Position numbers and translations under genes: made by a program. From contig JAHREC010000018.1 in the NCBI GenBank assembly GCA_020081605.1, forward strand, positions 2,728,001 to 2,792,000: DNA of 64,000 nt. Direction: 5' to 3'. The notes beneath the pieces were generated by a model that made no database searches, was not told the origin of the DNA, and saw only the letters and a list, made by a program, of their open reading frames with translations. Below, one piece after another: positions 23,804 through 33,982 of this stretch; position 1 is the first letter of the stretch; the number at the start of each line of letters is the position of its first letter. The DNA comes from Albifimbria verrucaria (Eukaryota; Ascomycota; Sordariomycetes; Hypocreales; Stachybotryaceae).

Positions 23804-25028
23804 ATGGCCACAAACGGCCCACGGGCTATGCTGCCGCTACAGCTTCTCCTTAATCCAGACGCTGCCAGACCCATAACCCTTCCCATCGACCAAGTGTTTG
23901 CCTTCCCACTGACTCACAGAACTCCCCGAATAACGGCGCCGGCCTACATCATGAGCAAGTCTTCCACGTCCAGAGTCAGAAAAACTAAAGTCCTGGATAC
24001 AGCCACGAGAACAGGACCACGCGGACCTGTGAACTTCCCACCTTTTGAGAATTTAGATGACATCTCACTGCAGTTAGTCGCTACATTTGATGTCCAGCCG
24101 TTTGGACAAATCCATAAAAAAATCGAACACTTTCCATACAATAGCGAGAAGCGTGATTTGTTGGAAAAGACCGGCCGGGAGAGCATCGAGGGTGAGTGTA
24201 TCTTTCACCTCTGGGCCTCTAAACTAACACCCTACTATAGCCTTCACCTACGAGTTCCGTGTGCCTGGGAGTGACTCGACTTACGTGGTAATGTGGGACT
24301 ATAATATAGGCATTGTCCGTTTGGCTTCTCTTTTCCGACTGTGCGGATTCAATAAGGTGAGAACCCGCGAGTAGAAAGGTCGTTAGATGCTGACAGAACA
24401 TAAGACTGGCCCGGCACAAACGTTCTCAAAGAATCCTGGACTGCTCGAGATAACTCCAAATATTACTGGAGGCGCTGTTCCAGCTCAAGGCAAGGCGAGC
24501 GAACGAACAGCAAGATGCAGTACAGAGACAGACGCTAACACATTAACCAGGGTACTGGTTCCCATATCGATGTGCAAAAGCCATCTGTGCAAGATTCTGT
24601 CATCATATAGCGGGAGCACTGATCCCGGTATTTGGGCCTCAATTTCCCTCTGAATGCACGCCTCCCGACTCTCCTCGTTATCGCCGGCTGAACATCAACC
24701 CCAAATTGTGGTGGAGGCTGCTCAAGAGGCTTCCATGTCGCAGCGTCTATATTTGAACCGGGACATCAGGGTAACACGCGGACTGATAAATCATTCGGTT
24801 GTGGGAGGTCTACAGTTTCCTGGAGGTAATCAGCAGAATAGCTGGACGCAAAATTCCGGGATTTCCCTCACCCGTGACTCATATAGGTCGACGCACGAAC
24901 GATCAAACAAGCGTCCTTGTTTAAGACGGTCACCTGTCGATGCCAGCTGCAAACCCTATAGATATCACGCCGAAGGTATCTCATCCCTTGACCTACCACA
25001 GGTCGAGGGCTGTGCATCAAGCATATAA
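23804..25028 (+). CDS. Xbp1-like KilA-N/APSES-domain putative transcriptional regulator
   Basis: The KilA-N/APSES fold is the DNA-binding domain of fungal regulators; Xbp1 is a stress-induced repressor in yeast. The specific role here is unknown. Exons: 23804-24191, 24241-24356, 24405-24489, 24551-25028. The domain runs from KKIEHFPYNSEKRDLLEK through AFTYEFRVPGSDSTYVVMWD, YNIGIVRL, NPGLLEITPNITGGAVPAQG, YWFPYRCAKAICARFCHHI to GALIPVFGPQFPSECTPPDS. Intron 3 (24490-24550) has a GC donor (AAG|GCAAG). One base is missing at 24706-24709 (NPKL then VVEAAQEA). A TAA at 25026-25028 ends this frame at 355 residues, but the same frame continues 108 codons with protein-like sequence to 25352, so the true end may be there. 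The start could also be the later ATG at 23951. Confidence 0.75.
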
Positions 25029-25352
25029 AACAACCTCTTCGCCGCAATATACAAAAGCAGAGCACCCAATATCAAGCTGGAGGCTTGGTCGGCGAGAGAG
25101 AAAGCTCAAACACAATTCAAAGAAGTAGCAGACATGGCAGAGACCACAATATCAGACAGCACAAAGGACCGTACCGTGGAGGAAGTACACAAAAGTACCA
25201 GGGACCAAGGAACAATATCCGATGTAGAACAGTACGATGCCGCACTGATTCTCCTCAGCATAAGGAAAGAAGATAGAAGAGAGGGCCGCTATATGAACGA
25301 AGACCCTAAGAAGGTGCAAGGTGAACAAAAGACACACAACCAGACGTCTTGA
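25029..25352 (+). other. In-frame continuation after the TAA of the Xbp1-like gene
   Basis: In the same frame as the preceding exon and open to a TGA at 25350-25352. It reads NNLFAAIYKSRAPNIKLEAW, later QYDAALILLSIRKEDRREGR, helical and charged like a genuine C-terminal region. Either a base error or nonsense mutation created the TAA, or an intron here (a possible GT at 25002 and AG at 25057) plus an indel hides the joint. Confidence 0.45.
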
Positions 25353-25562
25353 TACAGAGGCTCAGATAGATTGCCATCGACAGGGCTGCTATGCGCTTAT
25401 TCAGTTGTACAACAGGAGTTGCCGCAAGGCAGATTGAGGATAACACGGCGTCACTAGATTCAAGATACCATCGTCTCAAGGACGAAATGCTGGAGTCACA
25501 GCTACAGTAACAGATAGGGCCACTGGCGGATAATTTGATTCTTAACTTTTTCAATTCTTTTC

Positions 25563-26780
25563 TCAAATTCTATCATTTCGTCTCTCCCTCTCCTTGGCCT
25601 TTTGCTCCTTAAACTTGGCCACCCATTCCTCGGCGCCCTTCTTAGGCACCACAAAGATACGGACCACGTCGTCCACGACGTCCATCTTGCCCGTGCTCAG
25701 AACCTTGAGCAACGGCATACGTTTGCCCATCTTCAGCAGCCCGCCCTCACGCGTCTCGATGTACGCTTCCACCGACGCAACCGAGTATGCACCCTCGGTG
25801 TCCCACGGTAGCGGGAATACGTAGCTAAGGTGGTCCTCGAGCGTCTGTTGTTCGTTGAAGGCCTTGATAAAATCGGACTCGAGGTGCTGCGGGTAGAGCA
25901 GCACCGTGGGGAAGGCCAGCGTGCTGCGCGGGTCATCCGGGTCAGGCACCAGCTCGAGCTTTGTGTCGCCCATCTCGGGCGGCTGCGCTGTCTCACGCGT
26001 GCGGATGTTGCGCGCCGCCAACGCCGCCTTCAGGAGGTACGCCCTCCGCTTGTCCCGGGCCTTGCGCTGCTCCTCTTCACGTCGTTTGGCATCGATCTGT
26101 TTTGCGCGTTTTACAATGTCCTCCGCCACAGCCTTTAGGGGTGCGTTGTTCTCGTCCAGCGCCAGGCCGCGCGCACACACGTCGTCGGCCTCCTCAATCC
26201 GATCCACGGCCAGGAGAGCACGGGCACTACGGTAGCAAGCCTTAAGATTGCGCGGGTTGAGCCGCAGTGCAGCCGCGCAATCGGTCCAACAGCTGCGATA
26301 GTTCTTGAGCTCTAAGTGGCATGCTGCTCGGTTGACGTATAGTGTCTCCAGTACGGCTCTCTGGTTTGAGATCTCCTCCTCCGAATCAACCACACCCTCC
26401 GGATTCTTGGTAACCTCTCCGTTGGCTCGCTTTCTTTCTTCGGCGGCCAGGATCAAGATGCCCTTGGTGTAGAATTCTTTGGCATCTACGTACCCTCTGA
26501 CCTTGAAGCACTGGTTTCCACGGTCCTTGAAGTCAGTACCATTCTCTAACGGCGTACCCTCATAATCCAAAGCCTGCAGAGCCGCGATATCGTCATTCTC
26601 CTCCAACTCTGTCATGAAGAGCGGCGACTTGTTCAAGTCTGCCAGCACCTCGTCAACCGTTTTCCGCGGCGGTAGGGCTGGTCCTGCAGCATCGCCACTG
26701 CTCTGAGGTTGCGACTCATTCTGCTGTTGAGAAAGGCTCACGGCCTTCTCCATCTGTTCTGTGAGCTCCTCGATATGCAT
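25563..26780 (-). CDS. CNS1: Cns1/TTC4-family TPR co-chaperone of Hsp90
   Basis: Binds Hsp90 (and Hsp70) tails through a TPR clamp; essential in yeast, with roles in translation-factor folding. Single exon of 405 residues, the usual length, with no frame break. Family order is visible: acidic N-terminal segment with LADLNKSPLFMTELEE, then TPR repeats from about residue 80 (DFKDRGNQCFKVRGYVDAKE; ETLYVNRAACHLELKNYRSC; NLKACYRSARALLAVDRIEE), a charged helix (KRREEEQRKARDKRRAYLLK), and the C-terminal 'wheel' domain (LPWDTEGAYSVASVEAYIET to MDVVDDVVRIFVVPKKG). The ATG at 26780 is the only one that keeps the N-terminal motif in full. Convergent with the Xbp1-like gene, with as little as ~210 bp between stops. 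Confidence 0.95.
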   Translation of the reverse strand: MHIEELTEQMEKAVSLSQQQNESQPQSSGDAAGPALPPRKTVDEVLADLNKSPLFMTELEENDDIAALQALDYEGTPLENGTDFKDRGNQCFKVRGYVDAKEFYTKGILILAAEERKRANGEVTKNPEGVVDSEEEISNQRAVLETLYVNRAACHLELKNYRSCWTDCAAALRLNPRNLKACYRSARALLAVDRIEEADDVCARGLALDENNAPLKAVAEDIVKRAKQIDAKRREEEQRKARDKRRAYLLKAALAARNIRTRETAQPPEMGDTKLELVPDPDDPRSTLAFPTVLLYPQHLESDFIKAFNEQQTLEDHLSYVFPLPWDTEGAYSVASVEAYIETREGGLLKMGKRMPLLKVLSTGKMDVVDDVVRIFVVPKKGAEEWVAKFKEQKAKERERRNDRI

Positions 26781-27525
26781 TTTTGCTTCACCGCACCAGT
26801 CGCGTTAGGCTGAAAATGAGGCGAGCTGATATTTGCGATATCTTTGTGGGGTTCAAATTGGACGCTCGTAAATGGGTCCTGTGAGCAGAGAGGCCTTTTG
26901 GGCCTTCTAGAACATGCGTTGCAAAGACTTTGCTAAATTTTAGCCCGTCTCCAACTTTTTGCGCAAAACCTCATTTTTATTGGGCAGTGACAGAACAATA
27001 TCTCACATCTGCTTATCTAGGTAGGTAGTATATTTCCTTGGATCATAGTTTCAAGGCTTTTGGAATCGGCAGACAACTCTTCCAATATTTTTGTTACACC
27101 ATGATTTTTTGTTAATAGTGCAAAAATGGTCACATACATTGCAGGTTGTACAGCAACAGAATATGTGAAATATCCACAGTTCATCCTATTAACTAAGTCT
27201 ACCTAACGCTTATTTGCGTAGCAATTGTATATGCAAGAAGAGAATAAGTACACTTTTCGCTGAAACCCAAACGCCCATTCGTTTTAAAAGGATATCTTTT
27301 GTCGAGAAAACGAACCAGACCCAACTAAGCCGAACACCTGTTCTCAAGCAAGATCATAAACTCCGTTCCATCTCCCACGTGTCATATATGTCGTGGAACT
27401 GTGAATATAATTAGTCTGCCACGGCTTCCGCCATGGCTGACAAACGCTCGTGTGAAGACAAGCGTGTCTGTACATGAAAAACAATGTCATGTGAAATGAT
27501 AAAGCTCGATGCGAAAAGGCTCACG
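26781..27525. other. Intergenic, CNS1 promoter and 3' flank of a transporter gene
   Basis: AT-rich, with a CTAGGTAGGTAGTA motif near 27017-27030. No gene is seen. Confidence 0.55.
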
Positions 27526-29276
27526 TCAAAGCAAGGTGGAAGTGGTGTCGTCGGCTGAAACTTCAGCGGCCATGACACCCGTGTGTTGTTTGTTTTGCGC
27601 CACCGCAGACTCTTCTGATTGCTGCTCGTTGCTCCGTTCTCGTGGAACGTAAAAGCACTGCACACTGCCGATCACAGCTACAAGGGCGCTGCCATACCAA
27701 GCTAGGCCAGTGCAGTTCATTCGTGCGCCGAAGGTGTAGAGGTAGCCGGCGATAGGCGGTGCGATCATGCGGCAAGCAGCTCCTGCACTTGCGGCCAGAC
27801 CGTTGACCTTGCCGAGTGCATTGGAGGTGGGGGTTGCATCCTTGATAAGGATAAGGAGGAGAGGGTAGAGGGTGATGGAGAGGATGTTACGGATTGCGAG
27901 ACAAAGGTAGATAGCAGGAAAGAGGAGGGAAGCGGGTACAAAGACGAGAAGGGGAACAATAGCATAGGCGATAGGGTGCAAAACTGTGACGATGAGGAAA
28001 AGTTTGTACACACCGACCCGTTCAGCTGCGATGGGAAAGATGACTGCCTGGACAAACAAGGCAATGAGACCGTTCACAGCCATAATCATTCCAACGGATC
28101 GAACAGATAGTCCTAATCCACCAGGAGAGTAAAAAAGGACGAGGGTGTAGCTTTGGCGATGAGGTCCATGACATGCGTGCGGTCATCCTCGAAAAAGATG
28201 GGCATCAAATGGTCATACGTCATCGAATGATAGGTGAAGATGCAGAGCGCAACGATGAAGCCAACGATGCGCTTGTTCCAGGTGACCATCGCTTGCGCAG
28301 TCTTTTCGAAGTTTGACTCGCTCCACTCGTTGTCCACGTCGTTGCTCAGGTTTCTGATAGTGCCATACGTTTCGGAACGCAGGTCCACAGCTGGGCGCTT
28401 GACGGCATCTGAGGTTTCCATCAGCGGAGTCTCTTCTGAGACATAGGTGTCTGCTGGAAGTAAAACGCGAGGAAGCATATCAGGATGGGTCTCTTCGAGC
28501 AGGAAGAAGCCGAGGATGATGCTCATGAGCAGTAGCGCAGCGCAGAGAAGATTCGGGAGCAAATAGGGAATCGCTCAAACAAGCCACCCTTCGGAAAGAA
28601 ATTGGGCCAAGATGAATGGGGATCTGCAAAAGTTCCGCCAATGCAAGGCCCAATGATGGTACCAACGCTCCAGACAAAGGGCATGACGGCAAAGGCTCGG
28701 GCTGTGGAAGACGCGTTAGCCGAGGGATTACTCCAAACGATGGGTTAGTGTGTAGGTAGCGATGGATCAACTCACGTTCATGTTCGGGTTTGGTGACCAA
28801 TTCACCAACCATGGTCTGAATAACACCGATGTTGCCGTTCAAGAGACCACCTATGGCTCGTCCAAGTAATGCAATCCATATGTTGGAGGCGAAGCCTACC
28901 ATGATCATGCTGAGCATGGTGCCCAAGCAGCCAATCATCAGCACGGGCTTTCGACCAATGCGATCCGACAAGCCGCCCCAGTACATGCCCATCAGGGCCT
29001 CGGCGAGAGAGAAGGATGAGATGAGGAGACCGGCATAGAAGGAGGCATCTTGCTCGTCACCAACGTGGAATCTCTTAATCAATTCCCAGGCGTAGGGAAA
29101 GATGGAGGTGAGCGCGATGGGTTCGGAGAGCCGAACAATAGCTGGAAGTTGTGTAAGTGCATGCGCCACTAGGAAGATTGAGGTTTGACAGCGAAGAGCC
29201 ACGTACCGAGCAGAAACAGCTGGAGTGTTGGAAAGTCATCGGGGTTGCGAGATCTCGACTGGTTTGTTAGAGCCAT
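27526..29276 (-). CDS. MFS transporter, DHA1-type (multidrug/metabolite H+ antiporter-like)
   Basis: Twelve-helix major facilitator; substrate not predictable from sequence. Exons: 29276-29207, 29141-28776, 28701-27526; 537 residues after correction. Motif A between helices 2 and 3 is GLSDRIGRKPVLMIG, followed by RAIGGLLNGNIGVIQTMVGE, the helix-4/5 pattern typical of fungal DHA1 and zinc-induced-facilitator-like members. A long cytosolic loop (residues ~230-320) separates the halves. The second half resumes with FYSPGGLGLSVRSVGMIMA and ends in a polar tail (SADDTTSTLL). Two single-base losses occur: a CCCC run read as CCC at 28566-28568 (ERFPYLLPNLL) and a T run at 28131-28136. Exon sum plus two is 1614, divisible by three. 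Confidence 0.88.
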
Positions 29277-32200
29277 AGTCTTCTCGCTCAGCAAAAGCTT
29301 ACGACAGCAGACACGAACACAGGCGTAGATGCGAGTTGTTGAGGAGCTGTGAGTGAGTGTGCCTGTGTTTTCTGATATGTTCTGTTGCAGGGAACTGGCG
29401 CGGGACGTCGGCGAGTGCCGGTGGGATGTATGGTGAGCTGTGGCGAATGTGATGAGATGAGTTGAATGAGTCTGAAGAGAAGTGCACTTGATAACGTATA
29501 GCTCTCGTTGTGCATAAAGAAAACAACGTCTGGTATTTATCGTCACAGAAAGAGAAGATGCGGTAAAGAAAAAACAGAAGGAAGGAGGGAGAGGACGAGA
29601 AGGTTTTGCGGGAAGAGGCGAGCATAATATTTCAAGTGAAGACAATAGTGTGGTGGGCGGCAAGAGCGAGGGCCGTGGTCACCCGAACCGAACGCAGAGC
29701 GACAGACCGGTCGAGGAGGTGGGGCAGCTCTAAACAGTGCATGTACAGATACAGATACAGCACTACAGCACATGCCTGGTGCCTTGAAGCTCCACCAGGC
29801 TCCACCCCTGGACCTTCGGTACCTGCAAGTGGGGATGGCTAGACCTGACAAGACCTCAAAGACCTGCATTCGCGCCCCGATAACAAGAACTGCCCGCCAT
29901 GTAACGATGGCTGATCGGATGAATGTGCATGTGGAGTGGGTGGACGATTGGGGCGCCGCTCTCAATGGTAAGACAAGTGTCGTGTCCCCCTTTGTCTTCG
30001 TCACAGCGGGCAGCTCTTCCGCAGTCTTGGATCTACCGCACGCATCATCAGTTGTTTCTCTCTCCCTCCTGTCTCACCAGGCTGATCAACCGTCGCCACC
30101 GTTTTCGTTACACATTGAGCGACGGCCCGGACGAGCCCCTACCGGCAGTGGCATATCGACACAGAGCATGACGAGACGTAACAGCATCAACTGTCGCGAC
30201 AATCCCCAGCCGACTTTCCATATTCGTTCACGGAAAACATGATTCAGACAGGGGTGTGCTTGGCGGCTCTGTGCGTCACTACGGTATGTCACCCTAAAAC
30301 TGCATCAAGGCTACGTCTTACTGGTTGGGAGCAACGACCCTGCTCGGGATGAAGCCCACTGTATCCGAACAGCCTAGACCTTGTGTGTGTGTGTATGCAA
30401 AGCCAGAAGATCCTGGATACAGTCATGAGGTGCGAGTGCCGCTAATTGGGCAACGAAGAGTGCAATTTTTTCTCTCTCGACTTGGTCGTCTCCACTGCTG
30501 TTAGCGTACCGGACACTAGCGTCTAGGCGCTGGATGTTGATCTGCTGCCTTTCAACCCCGATGACCCGAAGAGTGATGGACAGACTTCTGAGGTCGTGCA
30601 GTGTCTCGTGCGCAGCCTTGAGCACATGTCCATGCAAGCATCGACCTAGTCATGGCCCAGCACCGATCGACGACTTGCTGAGTGCGATACGATGCCGCCG
30701 GCCTTTCCGTGTCTCGAGTCCTGCCAATTCATTTCTGATGTCACTTTTGTCAGTAACAAGTCTTGTGCGTCAGTATCTTGTCATTTCAAGTTTCACGCCA
30801 GGCCGGGGCCGTGGCTGGTATCTGTAGCCAGGGCTGGGCTTGTCAACTTGTGACGCAAAACTCACTGACCGCATAGACGGGGAACCCGTATCTTTCAATC
30901 AATTGACTGCAGGAATCAATCCCTTGCTGTTGGTGCAGCCAGCCAGCCAGGGTTGATGGACCGAAGTCGGCCAACTCGGGACCCGAAGCGCTAACCAACA
31001 GTGAGTCGTCGTTTATCCTCGATCCGGACAAAAGCGCACAGGCAGCTTCATTGCATTCCCCCTCCTTCACATGAATGAACACCTTCACCTTCATGCTGCG
31101 TTGCATATATGCATATGCCGCCGATCAAAGTTTCTGGCTGCGTCGCACCCCAGTTAACGGCAATTGTCAGTGTTGAGACCGAAAAGCCTTATCTTTTGGT
31201 TCCAACTCGTTATGCAGAAATCCGTGGCTTTGCCATCAATGAAACCTTGGCCATGCGCTGCACAGAGTGGCATCGCTTTTCACGTACATGCATCTGATGT
31301 TGCACTACCCATTCGGAGGCCCAGCCTATCCCAGTACCAAACCAGAATGAATGGGCGCAAAGTGGTCGCATCGGCCGATCTGGCTGTTCCTCCACCGCCT
31401 CTTCCACCAGGAGGAAAGATTACACTTAACAACCATCGATAATCCTCGACAGCATTGCGCGGCAATACGATGCGTACCGTGACAACCAGATAGATTGCCA
31501 CATGCCTAGTGCCTCGAAAGCGTCTACCATCCTTAGTTCCCTTTTGTTCGTCGTGTGACATTCTCTCAAACTGCACCCTCCACGACCTCGCCCACCCACC
31601 TCATCTCAATTTCCCGGAGCTTTGCGAGGTCCACCAAGCTAGCAGTACTCTGTATAGTACAGGCCAAGCAGGCCTCCAGCCCCCATGCAGATCCGGACCC
31701 ATCTGCCATGCGTTTAGCGAAGTCCGCGAACCGGGGTGTGCGTTAGTGCCCGCTTGCCCTCACAATGTTAAGCCACACTCCGTGGGTCAGTTTCAACGAC
31801 ACACCATCCGAACGGCTGAAAGCGTGTCCCAACTTGCGCAAGTCGTTATGCGCGTCTTGCAGCAGGCTAATTGCTGATCTTTCACTTCGAATACGTTTCC
31901 ATTGAGTAATAAGGCAAACCTCACATGAGAAAGCTTCAGCTTTGGTCCCCTCTGGGACTTTGGCTGGCCTGCAACACATCAATGCTGTCATCTGCTATGC
32001 TACTCAGGGCACTCTTGTGAATCAAAGGAGGTGTTTTTCTTGGTTCTTACTATGTAACTATCTTGCGCCCCAATGTAACGACTCTTCCCAAAGCCGTGGC
32101 TACCCACCCACCTTTTGCCCACGGTGTTCTCTAGTCTGCCCTGCATCTTCTGCGCGTTATGCATCCTGTGTTACTCCGCACACATTTCCCCTCACGCCAC

Positions 32201-32536
32201 CTTACAAACGGACCATTGAAATCCGATGTCCCATCCTTATCTTACAGCGGGTATTTCACTGTCGCATTTGACAAGACCTTGAAGAACCCGCTTGCTTTGT
32301 GAATGGGCCCAGGAGGGATCACTCAATTCAAGCATTGCAGACATGGATGAACCAGTAGGAACACTACCGACACACATTTGAGGGCGACGCAACAGTAGGA
32401 ATGATACAGTGGTATGATTTTATTTGTCCTTGTCTATTCATGATACAGTGGCAGGCATATGTAATGAGTAAGAGAGACGATTATGATCTTCGGGTGGTAC
32501 GTCGGCCAAATGGTTAAGCAACAGCAGGTCGCAACT
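29277..32536. other. Intergenic, 3.3 kb
   Basis: Promoter side of the DHA1-type transporter and 3' side of the HIT gene. It contains a (GT)n run at 30381-30395 and a GTAC-rich block near 31641-31661. A minus-strand open stretch at 30374-30637 looks helical but has no good start and is not called. No other supported gene. Confidence 0.5.
30381..30395. repeat. (GT)n microsatellite
   Basis: Short run of about seven GT units. Confidence 0.7.
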
Positions 32537-33206
32537 TCACTCTATCCCCATCTCCTTGAGAACCGCCTTGTAACGCTCCGCCTCAGCATGCATCTCTTCT
32601 GGTGTTCTCGCTTTGCGATCTGCATCCTCGATCTTTGGCATCCCGCCACCGGGCTTTGGGCGTTCGTGCTCACGATCCCACAGTGCTCCGCCAACATTGC
32701 CCTCCTCGGCAGCCATCTTCACATACACTTCATCTGGGCTTTCGAGGTCATTCTTCACTCGGGGAACGACGTGGACGTGGACGTGCGGCACCGTCTGTCC
32801 TGCATCGGGCCCGTCCTGCACGGCTATGGTGAAGCTGCCGGCCTCGGGCTCCGGCTTGGGAAGTACACCCGTGCGAGAAGTCGCTGCGCCAGCTGTACTG
32901 TGGCGAACAGGTCGGCTGTCTCATTGGGTGACAGATCTGTCAACCGGCGGCGGTGCTCAAGCGGGCAGACCAGCACGTGACCTGGGATAAGCGGCTTGAG
33001 GTTGACGACAGCAAAGGAGTGAGGTGTAGTCAGGAAGACCTATTACTGTGAGTAGTTGTAGGCTTCAAGGTTACAGGTCACCCGTAGGTTCAAGCCTTAG
33101 TTCAGGCCATTCCCTCCTCGGCGGATTGAGACTTTGAACGCACCTGTTTAGTGACCTCAAAGGATCCAAACTTGATCACCTTGCCGTTCGTTTTCGTCGA
33201 CGTCAT
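32537..33206 (-). CDS. HIT-family nucleotide hydrolase (Fhit/Hnt2-like)
   Basis: Histidine-triad hydrolase of diadenosine polyphosphates or related nucleotides. Exon 1 is 33206-33144 and exon 2 is 33039-32537, giving 188 residues after correction. Seen: KFGSFEVTKQVFLTTPHSFA, then VVNLKPLIPGHVLVCPLEHR, and the catalytic triad motif TVPHVHVHVVPR, after a Gln-Asp-Gly (VQDGPDAGQ) as in Fhit. The C-terminus has an insert before the end (KPGGGMPKIEDADRKARTPEE) like other fungal homologues. One C is missing from a run at 32858-32860, splitting the core (ARVYFPKPEPEAGSFTIA). The frame is open upstream of the chosen ATG: an in-frame ATG at 33269 would add a basic, hydroxylated leader (MLAKRLVNVYGSASSQTVKK) that could target mitochondria. 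Confidence 0.9.
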
Positions 33207-33982
33207 GATTTTCTTAACAGTTTGACTCGAAGCAGAACCATACACATTCACTAATCTCTTCGCGAGCATGTCCGATGCTGGGCTGTCTCGTGATAGGGTA
33301 TTGCGATGCGCGTCCAACGCAGCTTGAGTATGTGTGGCTGACGCGGGCTAGTTCGCGCGTAGAACGAATGCTTTGTTTTTGCCTTAGGTGGCAGGAGCTA
33401 CAGGACGATGCGTCGCAGATTCGTGCTCTTCGTCAAGGAAAGTTGACAAACTCCACAAAATGTTTGATGTTGAGGTTCTTGCCGAAAATATGCCAGGATC
33501 TGGTGGGTCCCATTTAAAATGACATCAGTGAAGGCGAGCAGGCTGAATTATGATAAATGCCATCGTCAATTCTCAATCTGAGCCGAGCTATAGGAACCTC
33601 TGAATCTATTAAATACATACACGCAAGTGAAAGTTCGTTTTTATCACGTAGGGGCTGGACTTGATTAATCACTAATACAATCATATCACACAGCTTAAGC
33701 TACGCAAGAGACCTGATTGTTTGAACAAGATAGATAGCTAGTGATGGGAAGTAGAAGACAAGAAATTCTATTTACAGCGCATTTGCTCTGCGGAATGCTT
33801 TATGATATCTCACTCCAGCCATGAACTCCACTAACATGGTATGCTGTTTAAAATCCCAACAAGCTAGCCCCATATGCTTGCCATGACCCGATTTCCAGTT
33901 GATGCGCCTGCTAACTCCTTGTATACCCGGTTGTGAATACAGAAAACCAACCCGACGAAAGCGATTCTTGAGTCTAGTGTCT
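33207..33982. other. Intergenic, HIT promoter and transporter 3' flank
   Basis: No gene seen beyond the possible N-terminal extension of the HIT protein (33207-33317). Confidence 0.55.

Noticed and set aside
31509..31877. 122-codon plus-strand frame
   Set aside because: Cys/Pro/His-rich random-looking translation with no domain.
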